Assembly: GCA_902537665.1 (NCBI GenBank)
Contig: CACBCE010000002.1
Span: 1 to 64,000, forward strand
Direction of reading: 5' to 3'
DNA from: an uncultured Pelagibacteraceae bacterium
GTDB lineage: Bacteria > Pseudomonadota > Alphaproteobacteria > Pelagibacterales > Pelagibacteraceae
Length of the DNA stretch: 64,000 nucleotides
Below, piece after piece: positions 9,513-19,917 of this stretch (position 1 is its first letter; every line of letters begins with the position of its first letter). The notes under the pieces were generated by a model that searched no databases, was not told the DNA's origin, and saw only the letters and a list, made by a program, of their open reading frames with translations. Position numbers and translations under genes: made by a program.

Positions 9513-9540
9513 CAATGCCTGATAGTTTAATCAGGCATTG
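9513..9540 (+). terminator. Perfect 11-bp stem-loop, probable transcription end/3' stabiliser of the GYD gene
   Basis: CAATGCCTGAT-AGTTTA-ATCAGGCATTG immediately after stop at 9501; no long T-tract follows. Confidence 0.65.
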
Positions 9541-9562
9541 ACAAAAGTTAAGTCAAAAAACC

Positions 9563-10033
9563 ATGTCAATTTTTTTAAGTTCTCAGAAAATTATTAAAGA
9601 TTGGATAGATTATAACAACCATCTTAATGTTTCATATTATCTTTTAATTTTTGATAAATATGGTGCTGACGTTTTAAATGATAAATTTAAAATGGGAGAA
9701 AATTCAGCAAAAACCACTGGTAAGAGTACAATGATTGTTGAGTCTTATATGACTTATAATCAAGAGCTTAAACTAAATGATGAAGTGGACATTAATTTGG
9801 TTTATTTTGATCATGATAAAAAACGTCTCCAATACAAAATTGAAATGATACACAAAGTACAAAAATTTTTAGCCTCTACTATTGAAGTGCTGGCTCTCCA
9901 TGTTGATCTAAATAATAGAAAAGTCATTGAATTTGATAAAGAAAAAAGTCTTTTAATGGACGAATATATCAAGAAAAATAAATCTCTTTTCAAAAGTGAC
10001 GATTTAAAATTTACAGCTAAATTAAAAAAATAA
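9563..10033 (+). CDS. Hotdog-fold thioesterase, resembling the thioesterase domain associated with carnitine dehydrogenase
   Basis: DWIDYNNHLNVSYYLLIFDKYGADV hotdog signature. Confidence 0.7.
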   Translation: MSIFLSSQKIIKDWIDYNNHLNVSYYLLIFDKYGADVLNDKFKMGENSAKTTGKSTMIVESYMTYNQELKLNDEVDINLVYFDHDKKRLQYKIEMIHKVQKFLASTIEVLALHVDLNNRKVIEFDKEKSLLMDEYIKKNKSLFKSDDLKFTAKLKK

Positions 10034-10035
10034 AA

Positions 10036-10407
10036 TTAGTGGTTTGGATTCTCGTTATCTACTACAAGACATATCTCAGATTTTGTTAAAAATCTTCTTC
10101 CCGTCCCATTGTCTAATGAAAACATGCCTCCAATTCCTTTTACAGCGTCTATTGTAAGATCTGTATGTTTCCATTTTTCATACTGATCACCATTCATATA
10201 AAAAGGAACTCCGCCTATTTCTCCCAACTTTATATCATTATCTCCTAAAGGAAATTCGCCCTCTTGAAAACACATGGGTGCACTTCCATCGCAACAACCC
10301 CCCGATTGATGAAACATTAATTTTTCACCATACTTCTCTTTTAATTCTGATAGTAAGTTTAATGCCGAATGTGTTGCAGATACTTTCATATTTTTTCTCT
10401 GGCCCAT
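10036..10407 (-). CDS. DUF779 family protein
   Basis: SALNLLSELKEKYGEKLMFHQSGGCCDGSAPMCF…; adjacent to aldehyde dehydrogenase as is typical. Confidence 0.85.
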   Translation of the reverse strand: MGQRKNMKVSATHSALNLLSELKEKYGEKLMFHQSGGCCDGSAPMCFQEGEFPLGDNDIKLGEIGGVPFYMNGDQYEKWKHTDLTIDAVKGIGGMFSLDNGTGRRFLTKSEICLVVDNENPNH

Positions 10408-10441
10408 GATATCGAATCATGGACCAGTATATATTATTTGT

Positions 10442-12181
10442 TTAAAAGAAGCCTAATTTTTTCTCAGCATAAGAAACATGAAGATTCTTATTCTGTCTGT
10501 AATGATTAAGCATCATTTTGTGAGTTTCTCTTCCAACCCCAGATTGTTTGTAACCACCAAATGGAGAGTGAGCTGGATAAGCGTGATAGCAATTAGTCCA
10601 TACTATCCCTGCTTGTATTGCTCTACCCATTCTGTGAGCTATATTACCATTTCTAGTCCATACAGCTGCGCCTAAACCATAAAGAGTGTCATTAGCAATT
10701 TTCAATGCCTCTGCTTCATCTTTAAATTTAATCACAGATACAACAGGTCCAAAGATCTCTTCTTGAGAAATTCGCATGCTGTTATTAGCTTCAAAAATAG
10801 TTGGTTGAATATAATTACCTTTTTCCAATCCACTATTAAGTTTAGCAGCACTTCCTCCTGTAAGAACCTTAGCACCCTCTTTTTTACCAAGCTCAAGATA
10901 AGATTTAATCTTCTCCATTTGCTCTACAGATGCTTGAGCTCCAATCATAGTTTCCATTTTTAAAGGATTATCTTGAACAACAGCTTTTGTTCTTGCAATA
11001 GCTCTTTCCATGAATTTATCATAGATAGACTCTTGTATCAAAGCTCTACTTGGACAAGTACAAACCTCACCTTGGTTAAGATTGAACATTACAAAACCCT
11101 CAATACACTTATCAAAGAAATCATCATCTTTTTCCATGATGTCTTCAAAGAAAATATTAGGGGATTTTCCACCTAACTCTAAAGTAATTGGAATAATGTT
11201 TTGTGCAGCGTACTGCATAATCAATCTTCCAGTTGTCGTTTCACCAGTAAAGGCAACTTTAGCAACTCTTTTAGATGATGCTAAAGGTTTACCTGCTTCT
11301 AGTCCAAAACCACTTACAATGTTAACTACTCCTGGAGGTAATAAATCTCCAATAAGTTCCATCATTACCATAATAGAAGCTGGTGTTTGCTCAGCTGGTT
11401 TTAATACCGAACAGTTTCCTGCAGCAAGAGCTGGTGCTAATTTCCATGTTGCCATTAATAATGGAAAATTCCATGGAACTATCTGACCAACAACTCCTAG
11501 TGGTTCATGAAAATTGTATGAGTATTGATTGTTAGCAATTTCAGCAATTGATCCTTCTTCTGCTCTAATCACACCAGCAAAATATCTCCAATGATCAATG
11601 ACCAAAGGTAAATCTGCTGCCATACATTCTCTTATAGGTTTTCCGTTATCTAAACATTCAGCTGTAGCTAATAAGTTTAGATTCTTTTCTAAAACATCAG
11701 CAATCTTATACAATATGTTAGATCTAGTTGTGATGTCTGTTTTTCCCCATTCAGGGAAAGCTGCGTGAGCTGCATCCAATGCTGCTTCAACGTCTTGTTC
11801 ATTCGATCGTGCTACTGAACAGATTTTCTCATTTGATATCGGGCTAACATTATCAAAATATTTGCCTGATTTAGGTTCTACAAATTTTCCATTTATGTAG
11901 TTTCCATACTTAGCTTTAAATGGAAATTTAACCTTTAAATGAGAAGTATCTAATACAGATGACACTTTCATAGCTTCTGCACTCATTTTTTTTACTCCTC
12001 TTGTTTTTTTTGTTATTTTAAGCTTATTATTTTTTCTAGATTTTTTAGAACGCTTCTTAGTCGCAGACTTTTTTGTCTTAACTTTTCTTTTCGTTTTTAT
12101 TTTTTTTCTAGAAGATTTAACCAATTTAGTTTTTTTTTTATTGGTTTTTGGCTTAGCTTTTTTCTTTCTTTTAGTAGCCAT
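10442..12181 (-). CDS. Aldehyde dehydrogenase (ExaC/AldB-like); 579-aa ORF with Lys-rich N-terminal extension, alternative start at 11986 (514 aa)
   Basis: [72 protein letters not shown]. Confidence 0.9.
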   Translation of the reverse strand: MATKRKKKAKPKTNKKKTKLVKSSRKKIKTKRKVKTKKSATKKRSKKSRKNNKLKITKKTRGVKKMSAEAMKVSSVLDTSHLKVKFPFKAKYGNYINGKFVEPKSGKYFDNVSPISNEKICSVARSNEQDVEAALDAAHAAFPEWGKTDITTRSNILYKIADVLEKNLNLLATAECLDNGKPIRECMAADLPLVIDHWRYFAGVIRAEEGSIAEIANNQYSYNFHEPLGVVGQIVPWNFPLLMATWKLAPALAAGNCSVLKPAEQTPASIMVMMELIGDLLPPGVVNIVSGFGLEAGKPLASSKRVAKVAFTGETTTGRLIMQYAAQNIIPITLELGGKSPNIFFEDIMEKDDDFFDKCIEGFVMFNLNQGEVCTCPSRALIQESIYDKFMERAIARTKAVVQDNPLKMETMIGAQASVEQMEKIKSYLELGKKEGAKVLTGGSAAKLNSGLEKGNYIQPTIFEANNSMRISQEEIFGPVVSVIKFKDEAEALKIANDTLYGLGAAVWTRNGNIAHRMGRAIQAGIVWTNCYHAYPAHSPFGGYKQSGVGRETHKMMLNHYRQNKNLHVSYAEKKLGFF

Positions 12182-12317
12182 AACTAATTAAACTCGTAAT
12201 ATTAGCCTGTGTCTATTTCTTAAAATTTTATTTACTACCTGCAATTGAAGGAACACAACATCTTGTGGTAAAATTTTGAGTGATTAATATTTTTTTTACT
12301 ATAAGTAGTCCTTAAAT

Positions 12318-13226
12318 ATGGACCAAAATTTCTTTAATAAAGTCAGAATTTTAGATGGTGGTATGGGCCAGGAACTTCTTGCAAGAGGCATGGAGCCTAA
12401 TGGTACATTATGGAGTGCTAACGCTTTACTTCAAGAAAAATACCATCAACTTTTATTAGAGACTCATCAAGATTTTATTAAAGCAGGTGCCGAAGTAATT
12501 GTCACTACAACTTTTACAACAAGGAAATCTCGTCTAAGAGATAATAATGTTTTTGATAAATATGAATATCTAAATAAAAAAGCTGGAGAAATTGCTCAAA
12601 AAGCCAAAGAAAATTACCCTAATGTTTTAGTGGCTGGTGGTTTGCCTCCACAAAACTTAACTTATGAAGCAGATAACAGTTCTGATGGTGAGATGAGAGA
12701 AAATTTTAATAGTCAAGCAAAGCTATTAGATCCATATATTGATTTTTTTTATTTTGATGTCTTAAGCAGTGTGAGAGAATTTAAGATTGCTGTTGAAAGT
12801 ATAAAAGAATTTAACAAACCCTATTTATTAGGTGCACATATTTCTGAAGGAAATCATTTACCAAGTGGTGAAAAAATTACAAAAATTATAAATGATATAG
12901 AGCATTATAAATTAATGGGAATTATATTATCTTGTGTTTCACCTGAAAATTTTGAACTCAATCTTGAAGAAATAAAAAATTTAGGAATTCCATTTGGATT
13001 TAAATTGAATGCTTTTATAAAAACAAATTCAAAACCTAATTATAACGATGCATATAAAAAACATAAAACTGGAAATCCAAATGAATTCCTTGGGGTAAGA
13101 AAAGATTTAACTCCAGAAAAAATGTTAAAATTTGCAAAAAAATTTAAAGATGCAGGAGCTACAATTATTGGTGGTTGTTGTGAAACTACACCTTTACATA
13201 TTAAAGCTTTTTCTAAGCTTAAGTAG
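12318..13226 (+). CDS. Homocysteine S-methyltransferase family protein
   Basis: ILDGGMGQELLARG N-term and C-terminal GGCCET Zn-binding motif. Confidence 0.9.
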   Translation: MDQNFFNKVRILDGGMGQELLARGMEPNGTLWSANALLQEKYHQLLLETHQDFIKAGAEVIVTTTFTTRKSRLRDNNVFDKYEYLNKKAGEIAQKAKENYPNVLVAGGLPPQNLTYEADNSSDGEMRENFNSQAKLLDPYIDFFYFDVLSSVREFKIAVESIKEFNKPYLLGAHISEGNHLPSGEKITKIINDIEHYKLMGIILSCVSPENFELNLEEIKNLGIPFGFKLNAFIKTNSKPNYNDAYKKHKTGNPNEFLGVRKDLTPEKMLKFAKKFKDAGATIIGGCCETTPLHIKAFSKLK

Positions 13227-14106
13227 TTTTTTTGTAATCAGCTTTTCTTACAAAATAAATTCCAACTGAAACAGCAATTAAAGAAATTAATACTTTTGTG
13301 GTAATTAATTCTTTTAAAAATATATAACTTAAAATTGTTCCAAAAATTGGAATTAAGTATGATACTTGTGATTGGAAAATTAAACCATTATTAACTAAAA
13401 TTCTAAATCGTAACAACCAAGCGATACCTGTTGAAACAAGACCTAAATAAATAACGGAAATAGTTGAGTCTAATCTTGGCGTTAGATTCCAAGGCTGTTC
13501 TATAAAACTGACGAGTGGTATCAAAATAATTGTAGCCCAGATTAATATAGATCCAGTTACATTTTCATTTTTTTTCTTACTGATTTTTAAAGTTAATACA
13601 CCACCAATTACATAACAAGTTGAGCCTAAAAGAATTAATAATGCAGATAAAAAATTATTCTCATCGATCAATAAATTATCTGAAAATAAATAAAGAATTC
13701 CTGAAAACCCTATTAAAATTCCAAATGTTTTAATAAAATTAAACTTTTCGTTTGTTGTATAAAAATGACCTAGAACAGTTGAGCTTAAAGGTGTTGTTGA
13801 CATTAAAATCGCTGCTAAGTTACTTTGAACTGATTGAACTCCATAAGCTATCAAATAGAATGGTGCTACTAAGTTTATAAATCCAATCATAGCAAACCAA
13901 TGCCAATCTTTTGAGAATGCTTCTATTTTTATATTTTTATAATAACAAAGTAATAAAACTGGAATGGCTCCAAAAAAAACTCTTAAAAATGCAATGGTAA
14001 CTGGACCATATGAGTATGTTGCAATTTTAATATTAAAAAAGGCAGAAGCCCAAATTAATGCAAGCAAAATTAATAAAAGGTAATCTGTAATTTTAGCTTG
14101 TCTCAT
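13219..14106 (-). CDS. EamA/DMT family transporter
   Basis: Ten hydrophobic segments, duplicated EamA-like organisation. Confidence 0.85.
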   Translation of the reverse strand: MRQAKITDYLLLILLALIWASAFFNIKIATYSYGPVTIAFLRVFFGAIPVLLLCYYKNIKIEAFSKDWHWFAMIGFINLVAPFYLIAYGVQSVQSNLAAILMSTTPLSSTVLGHFYTTNEKFNFIKTFGILIGFSGILYLFSDNLLIDENNFLSALLILLGSTCYVIGGVLTLKISKKKNENVTGSILIWATIILIPLVSFIEQPWNLTPRLDSTISVIYLGLVSTGIAWLLRFRILVNNGLIFQSQVSYLIPIFGTILSYIFLKELITTKVLISLIAVSVGIYFVRKADYKKTT

Positions 14107-14582
14107 TCGGTAATCTCTTCAGTAATTCCATTTGTAATTTTTTTTAAATTTGCAAAATCTATTTTAAATACGCAGTTTGGATGACCAGCAGCTGCAAACA
14201 ACAAATTAAATCTACTTAAAGATTTATCTATTAAAATTTCAATCTTTTTTAAATGACCAATGGGTGAAACTCCTCCAATTGTATAACCTGTAATATTTTT
14301 TACATCTTCAGCTGAAGCCATAGATGCATCGTTTATTTTAAGTGACTTTTTAATCCTGTTTAATGACGCCCTTTTATCACCTGCAACCAAGCATAAAGTG
14401 TAACTATTCTCAGTTTTAAAGAGTAAACTTTTTACAATTGCTCCTACTTCACAACCTAAAGATGAAGCTGCCTCAAGGGCAGTCCTGGCAGAGGTTTCTA
14501 AAACAATTATATTTTGAGACTCATCAAAATCCTTAAGGATTTTTTCAACTCTTTGGACTGGCTCTTTGTCTAATAAACTCAT
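14103..14582 (-). CDS. YbaK/EbsC-type aminoacyl-tRNA deacylase
   Basis: EVGAIVKSLLFKTENSYTLCLVAGDKRASL…GYTIGGVSPIGH motifs. Confidence 0.9.
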   Translation of the reverse strand: MSLLDKEPVQRVEKILKDFDESQNIIVLETSARTALEAASSLGCEVGAIVKSLLFKTENSYTLCLVAGDKRASLNRIKKSLKINDASMASAEDVKNITGYTIGGVSPIGHLKKIEILIDKSLSRFNLLFAAAGHPNCVFKIDFANLKKITNGITEEITE

Positions 14583-14723
14583 TATTCAACTTTTAATTGT
14601 TAGTCAATTTGCAGATTACCTATTAAACTTATGTAAAAAATGCATAGGTGATATCAACTAAAAGAGCATTATCTATCAGTCTTTTTTTGTTATTACAACG
14701 ACCAGTATTATAAAGGAGAGATT

Positions 14724-16130
14724 ATGAGTTCAAGTGATGTGTTAAAGACTATTAAAGATAAAGATATTGAATACGTAGATCTAAGATTTACTGATCCAAG
14801 AGGTAAACTTCAACATGTAACCATGGATGCGAAAATGGTGGATGAAGATATGTTGAACGAAGGAATCTTTTTTGACGGTTCTTCCATAGCTGGCTGGAAA
14901 GCTATTAATGAGTCTGACATGATCCTTAAGCCAGATAATTCTAGAGCGATCGTAGATCCATTCACATCTCATAATACATTAAATCTTTTTTGCGATGTTT
15001 TAGACGCAATTAAAAAAGATCCTTATGAAAGAGATCCAAGAGGAACAGCTAAAAAAGCTGAGGCCTACTTAAAAAGTTCAGGTATCGGAGATAAAGCATT
15101 TTTTGGTCCTGAAGCTGAATTTTTTGTTTTTGATGATGTAAGATTCAAAAATGACATGAATGAAACCGGATTTAAAATAGATAGTAAGGAAGGTCCTTAC
15201 AATTCAGGAAGAGAATACGAAAACGGTAACATGGGTCACAGACCAGGAATTAAAGGTGGTTATTTCCCTGTTCCGCCTGTTGATAGTGAACAAGATATGA
15301 GAAGTGAATATCTTAAAGCTATGAAAGAAATGGGAATTAAAGTTGAAAAACACCACCATGAAGTTGCACCTAGCCAACACGAGCTTGGAATGTATTTTGG
15401 AACTCTAGTTGATCAAGCGGATAACTTACAGCTTTATAAATATGCTGTTCACATGGTTTCTAACTCGTTTGGTAAGACAGCTACTTTCATGCCTAAACCT
15501 GTTAAAGGTGATAATGGCTCAGGTATGCACGTTCACCAATCGATTTGGAAAGGTGATACTGCGTTATTTTCAGGTGATAAATATGCGGGTTTATCTGATA
15601 CAGCTTTACACTACATAGGTGGAATTTTAAAACATGCAAAAGCAATAAATGCTTTTTCTAATGCTACGACGAACAGTTACAAAAGACTAATTCCAGGATT
15701 TGAAGCTCCAGTTTTATTAGCTTATTCAGCTAGGAACAGATCAGCATCATGTAGAATTCCTATCACTTTAAGTAAAAAAGCAGCTAGATGTGAAATTAGA
15801 TTTGGTGATGCTGCTGGTAATCCATATTTAACTTTCTCTGCAATGTTAATGGCTGGTTTAGATGGAATTAAGAATAAAATTGACCCAGGTAAATCATTTG
15901 ATAAAGATCTTTATGCTTTATCAGAAGATGAAGTTAAGAAAATTCCAACTGTTTGTGGATCTTTAAGAGAAGCAATGGAAAGTCTTGATAAAGATAGAGA
16001 TTTCTTAAAACAAGGTAATGTATTTACTGATGATCAAATAGATGCTTATATTGCATTAAAGTTTGAAGAAATACACAATTTTGAACACACACCTCATCCG
16101 ATAGAGTTTGAGATGTATTACAGTTGTTAA
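14724..16130 (+). CDS. glnA: Glutamine synthetase type I
   Basis: [50 protein letters not shown]; conserved [11 protein letters not shown] adenylylation-site region; GGAG SD. Confidence 0.97.
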   Translation: MSSSDVLKTIKDKDIEYVDLRFTDPRGKLQHVTMDAKMVDEDMLNEGIFFDGSSIAGWKAINESDMILKPDNSRAIVDPFTSHNTLNLFCDVLDAIKKDPYERDPRGTAKKAEAYLKSSGIGDKAFFGPEAEFFVFDDVRFKNDMNETGFKIDSKEGPYNSGREYENGNMGHRPGIKGGYFPVPPVDSEQDMRSEYLKAMKEMGIKVEKHHHEVAPSQHELGMYFGTLVDQADNLQLYKYAVHMVSNSFGKTATFMPKPVKGDNGSGMHVHQSIWKGDTALFSGDKYAGLSDTALHYIGGILKHAKAINAFSNATTNSYKRLIPGFEAPVLLAYSARNRSASCRIPITLSKKAARCEIRFGDAAGNPYLTFSAMLMAGLDGIKNKIDPGKSFDKDLYALSEDEVKKIPTVCGSLREAMESLDKDRDFLKQGNVFTDDQIDAYIALKFEEIHNFEHTPHPIEFEMYYSC

Positions 16131-16133
16131 TTT

Positions 16134-16304
16134 TTATTGTCTGGTTTTAGCAATTTTGTTTTTGCCAGAACCTTTTTTAACAATGTAATCAAGTGTTCCA
16201 TTTGCTCCAGTATCAACAGATTTTATAAGAGATCTTAAAAAAGTTTTTCTCTTTTCTTTTCTGTCCTCGCTGTTTTGCAAATTTCTGATTTCAAAGACGT
16301 TCAT
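16134..16304 (-). CDS. Small basic ORF, 56 aa: MNVFEIRNLQNSEDRKEKRKTFLRSLIKSVDTGANGTLDYIVKKGSGKNKIAKTRQ (not in ORF track)
   Basis: Uninterrupted ATG-to-TAA frame on minus strand filling the gap between glnA and sufA; ends 4 nt from the glnA stop codon. Confidence 0.5.
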   Translation of the reverse strand: MNVFEIRNLQNSEDRKEKRKTFLRSLIKSVDTGANGTLDYIVKKGSGKNKIAKTRQ

Positions 16305-16360
16305 GAATAGATATTATCAATCTATGCGTTTATTGCAACTCTGGTATGTTTAAAATGGGA

Positions 16361-16693
16361 TTAAACTTTGAAAGACTCTCCGCAGCCACAACGCTCGGTT
16401 TCATTAGGATTATTGAAGACAAATGATGATGAAAAATCCTCCTTTTTATAATCCATCTCAGTGCCTAGAAGATACATAACTGCCGCCGAATCAATATAAA
16501 CTTTTACTCCTTTATCCTCGATCAACTCATCATTAGGATTTACCTCTTTTGAATATTCCATTACGTATGACATGCCTGCACAACCACCTGATTTTACAGA
16601 AACTCTCACACCTATCGCATTTTTTTCAGCGTTAGACATTATTTCTTTAATTCTTAAAGCTGCATTATCACTTAATTTAATAATAGGATTCAT
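16361..16693 (-). CDS. sufA: Iron-sulfur cluster assembly scaffold/carrier, HesB/IscA/SufA family
   Basis: VKSGGCAGMSY and C-terminal CGCGESF. Confidence 0.88.
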   Translation of the reverse strand: MNPIIKLSDNAALRIKEIMSNAEKNAIGVRVSVKSGGCAGMSYVMEYSKEVNPNDELIEDKGVKVYIDSAAVMYLLGTEMDYKKEDFSSSFVFNNPNETERCGCGESFKV

Positions 16694-16989
16694 TATAAGT
16701 TTAACTCCAATTTCGCTGCATCTGACATCATATCTTTATTCCAAGGAGGATCCCAAACCAATTCAAGATTTACATCATCTATTCCCTCTACTTGCATTGC
16801 ACCCTCTTTTACCTCTTTTGGTAAACTTTCTGCAACGGGACAATTCGGTGTAGTTAATGTCATCTTAATTTCAGCCTTACGACCATTTACCTGTATATCA
16901 TAAATTAAACCAAGTTCATATATGTTCACCGGTAATTCAGGATCATAAATTTTTCTAATTTCCTCAATTATTTTGTTTTTTACATCCAT
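16693..16989 (-). CDS. sufT: SUF-associated DUF59/MIP18-like protein
   Basis: IYDPELPVNIYELGLIYDI…MTLTTPNCPVAESLP…LVWDPPWNKDMMSD. Confidence 0.88.
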   Translation of the reverse strand: MDVKNKIIEEIRKIYDPELPVNIYELGLIYDIQVNGRKAEIKMTLTTPNCPVAESLPKEVKEGAMQVEGIDDVNLELVWDPPWNKDMMSDAAKLELNL

Positions 16990-16991
16990 AA

Positions 16992-17456
16992 TTAATTTTC
17001 TGTGGTTATCTCTTTCCCATCATTTTCCATTGCAGATACTAAAGTGTGCCATGATAAGGTAGCACATTTAACTCTCATTGGATATTGTTTAACACCTGAT
17101 AAACACATCAATTTCGTTTTATCGTCCTCTTTTAAAATATTATTTTTAAGTTCAGGATTTTCTTTAATCATTCCTAAAAAATCCTCAATTATTTCTTTAG
17201 CTTCATTATCACTTTTGCCTTTAATCAAATCAGTCATTATTGAAGCTGATGCCATTGATATTGCACATCCACTTCCTTCGAAAGAAATATCCTCTACTTT
17301 TCTTTGGTCATTTAATTTAAGATATACATGTACATTATCTCCACATAATGGATTATTGCCTTTTGCATCTTTATTAAAGTTTTCTGTTTTCCCTAAATTT
17401 CGAGGGTTCTTACCATGCTCTAAAATTATTTCTTGATATAATTCTTTTAAGTTCAT
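16992..17456 (-). CDS. sufU: SufU-type Fe-S assembly sulfur transfer/scaffold protein
   Basis: HGKNPRN, NPLCGDNVHVYL, GSGCAISMASASIMTD, CLSGVKQYPMRVKCATLSWHTL. Confidence 0.88.
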   Translation of the reverse strand: MNLKELYQEIILEHGKNPRNLGKTENFNKDAKGNNPLCGDNVHVYLKLNDQRKVEDISFEGSGCAISMASASIMTDLIKGKSDNEAKEIIEDFLGMIKENPELKNNILKEDDKTKLMCLSGVKQYPMRVKCATLSWHTLVSAMENDGKEITTEN

Positions 17457-18673
17457 TTTAAATCAAAAATTTTTTTACAATTATTAATACCTTCATTTAG
17501 TTTATCTAAATCGTCTTTGGTATTGTAAACTCCTAATGATGCTCGTGCACTTGCGGGTATACCTAATTTGTCATGAAGTATTTGACAACAATGATGACCC
17601 GCTCTTATAGCAACTCCAGTTTCATCCAGAATAGTTGCAATGTCATGTGGATGAACTCCTTCTACCGTAAAAGATAGAACTCCACCTCGCTCTTTTGGAT
17701 TTCCAATTAGTTTAACAGAATTATTTTTTTTTAAAATTTCTTGACCGTATTCTATTAATTCTTTTTCATGTTTAATTATATTTTCAATTCCAATACTTTC
17801 TAAAAATTTTATTGATTGATCAAACGCGATGACTTGAGCTGTAGCCATTGTTCCAGCTTCATACTTATTTGGAAGTTCACCATATGAAATTCTATCTTTT
17901 TTAACTTCATTTATCATTCCTCCGCCTCCTTGATATGGTGGAAGTTGCTCTAACCATTTCTTTTTTCCATACAAAACTCCAAGTCCTGTCGGGCCATACA
18001 TTTTATGACATGATATTGCATAAAAATCACAATCCAGGTCTTGCATATCTAATTTTAAATGTGGTCCTCCCTGACATCCATCTACTACAACAACTATTCC
18101 CTTTGAATGTGCTAATTGGGTTATCTCTTTGATTGGTAAAACTGCACCAGTGACATTGGATAAATGAGTTATTGCTATTACTTTAGTTTTGTCTGTAATT
18201 TCTTTTTCTATATTTTCAATCGGAATATCTCCGTCTTCATTTATCTCTGCAAACTTTATTTTTATATTTTTGGATTTTCTTAAAAAATGCCATGGAACGT
18301 AATTTGAGTGATGTTCTAGCTCTGTAATCAAAATTTCGTCATTTGGCTCCAAGATCGCTTGACCTAAAGTGTTAGCGACTAAATTTAAAGCTTCTGTAGC
18401 ACCTTTAGTAAATACAATTTCATTTTTATCTTTCGCATTTATATATTTTTGTACTGAAGTTCTTGTATTTTCATACAAATTAGTAGCTGCAACAGCTAAA
18501 TAATGTATGCTTCTACCTACATTTGAAAATTGTTTAGAATAAAAATCATTTATTCTATCTAAAACTACCTTAGGTTTTTGAGATGAATTAGCGCTATCTA
18601 GGTAGACTAAATCGTTATTCTGAATTTTTTCATCAAAAATCGGAAACTCTTTTCTAATGTTATTTATCTTCAT
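17453..18673 (-). CDS. sufS: Cysteine desulfurase SufS
   Basis: YLDSANSSQKP, FTKGATEALNLVANTLG, DFYAISCHKMYGPTGLGVLYG, AIRAGHHCCQ. Confidence 0.95.
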   Translation of the reverse strand: MKINNIRKEFPIFDEKIQNNDLVYLDSANSSQKPKVVLDRINDFYSKQFSNVGRSIHYLAVAATNLYENTRTSVQKYINAKDKNEIVFTKGATEALNLVANTLGQAILEPNDEILITELEHHSNYVPWHFLRKSKNIKIKFAEINEDGDIPIENIEKEITDKTKVIAITHLSNVTGAVLPIKEITQLAHSKGIVVVVDGCQGGPHLKLDMQDLDCDFYAISCHKMYGPTGLGVLYGKKKWLEQLPPYQGGGGMINEVKKDRISYGELPNKYEAGTMATAQVIAFDQSIKFLESIGIENIIKHEKELIEYGQEILKKNNSVKLIGNPKERGGVLSFTVEGVHPHDIATILDETGVAIRAGHHCCQILHDKLGIPASARASLGVYNTKDDLDKLNEGINNCKKIFDLK

Positions 18674-19917
18674 TGTTTTAATCCAATAATATTTGTAATT
18701 AAGTTTTTTATTTCTACGTCTGTAATCTTTTCAACAACATCCATTAAAAACCCATTTATCAGAAGTTCTTTTGACTGTTGATAATTCAAACCACGAGACA
18801 TTAAGTAAAAAATTGAATTTTCATCTAAGCTACCAGATGCTGATCCGTGAGAACATTTTACATCATCAGCATAAATTTCTAATTCTGGTTTCGCATTAAA
18901 TTCTGATGTCTCATCGAGCAGTATTGCTTTACTCAATTGATATCCATCAGTTTTTTGAGCTTTTGAATTTACAAATATTCTTCCTTGATATGCAGATTTT
19001 GAATTTTTTCCAAGAACACTTTTAATAAGCTGATAACTTTTTGTGTTTTCAACTAAATGATTTATTGTAGTTCTAATTTCGTGTTGTTGATTTTTCTTTA
19101 AGGAAAAAATACCATTAATAAATGCTGATGAATACTCACCATTTAAATTACAATTAATCTCATTTTTAAAATAATCTGAACCAGCAGATAATATAAATGT
19201 TTCTGAAATACTGTTATTGTCCTGTTCAATATTGTTAAAAGAGTATTTTAAATTATTATTAATAAATTTATCAATTTTATAGTTTTTAAGGATTGAGTCT
19301 TTTTCTAAATTGAAGTTGTAAAAAATATTAATAAAGTTTTTTGCTGTGTTATAAGTAAAATAATCAATAAGCTTTAAACAACTATTTTCACCTAATTCAA
19401 AATCTAATCTCAAATTAATATTAGTTGACTTTATTTTATCATTTATTGAATGATAAATTATCAAAGGTTTTTTTAGAGAATAATCTTTTTTTATTAAAAT
19501 TTTAAAAACTTTATCAGTAAATGCACTATTCAAATCAATTAATGAATTTTCATAATCAAATGATATATCTTTTTTAGTTTCATCAATTATTTCAATTTTA
19601 TTTTGGTCTTCAAAGTTAAAATCAATCTTTTCGATCCTTCCATTTATAAAAATAATTTTATTATGCTCAAAATCTTTTACAAAAATTGATGGATCGATTT
19701 TATTAGATTGTGAATAATCATTGAAAAAACTTAAATCACTTATACTCTTTTTGATGATCTGGCTAATATCTAAAAATTTCCAATCTTCTTGCTTTCTATT
19801 TGGAAAACCCTTTTTAATGAAATTATTTAAAAAATTTTTTTTAAACCGGGTTTCCTCATTAGAAAATTTTGAAGTTTTTACTAATTTATCAAAGTCTGAC
19901 TGTAATTGCTCGCTCAT
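18670..19917 (-). CDS. sufD: Fe-S cluster assembly protein SufD
   Basis: Position in operon; GRIFVNSKAQKTDGYQLSKAILLDETSEFNAKPELEIYADDVKCSHGSASG. Confidence 0.95.
   Translation of the reverse strand: MSEQLQSDFDKLVKTSKFSNEETRFKKNFLNNFIKKGFPNRKQEDWKFLDISQIIKKSISDLSFFNDYSQSNKIDPSIFVKDFEHNKIIFINGRIEKIDFNFEDQNKIEIIDETKKDISFDYENSLIDLNSAFTDKVFKILIKKDYSLKKPLIIYHSINDKIKSTNINLRLDFELGENSCLKLIDYFTYNTAKNFINIFYNFNLEKDSILKNYKIDKFINNNLKYSFNNIEQDNNSISETFILSAGSDYFKNEINCNLNGEYSSAFINGIFSLKKNQQHEIRTTINHLVENTKSYQLIKSVLGKNSKSAYQGRIFVNSKAQKTDGYQLSKAILLDETSEFNAKPELEIYADDVKCSHGSASGSLDENSIFYLMSRGLNYQQSKELLINGFLMDVVEKITDVEIKNLITNIIGLKQ

Noticed and set aside
10478-11486. Several + strand ORFs antisense to the aldehyde dehydrogenase gene
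   Set aside because: They are frame shadows of a conserved gene, with no recognisable domains or SD signals.
12182-12317. SAM-II/SAM-V-like riboswitch upstream of the homocysteine S-methyltransferase gene
   Set aside because: There is a small CACAA-CATC-TTGTG hairpin, but I could not match the conserved pseudoknot core of either class with confidence. An RF00521/RF01826 cmsearch would decide.
14583-14723. Possible glutamine-responsive RNA or structured leader upstream of glnA
   Set aside because: Only a weak CCTAT…ATAGG pairing is visible and I could not recognise a glutamine-riboswitch core. Covariation search with Infernal would be needed.
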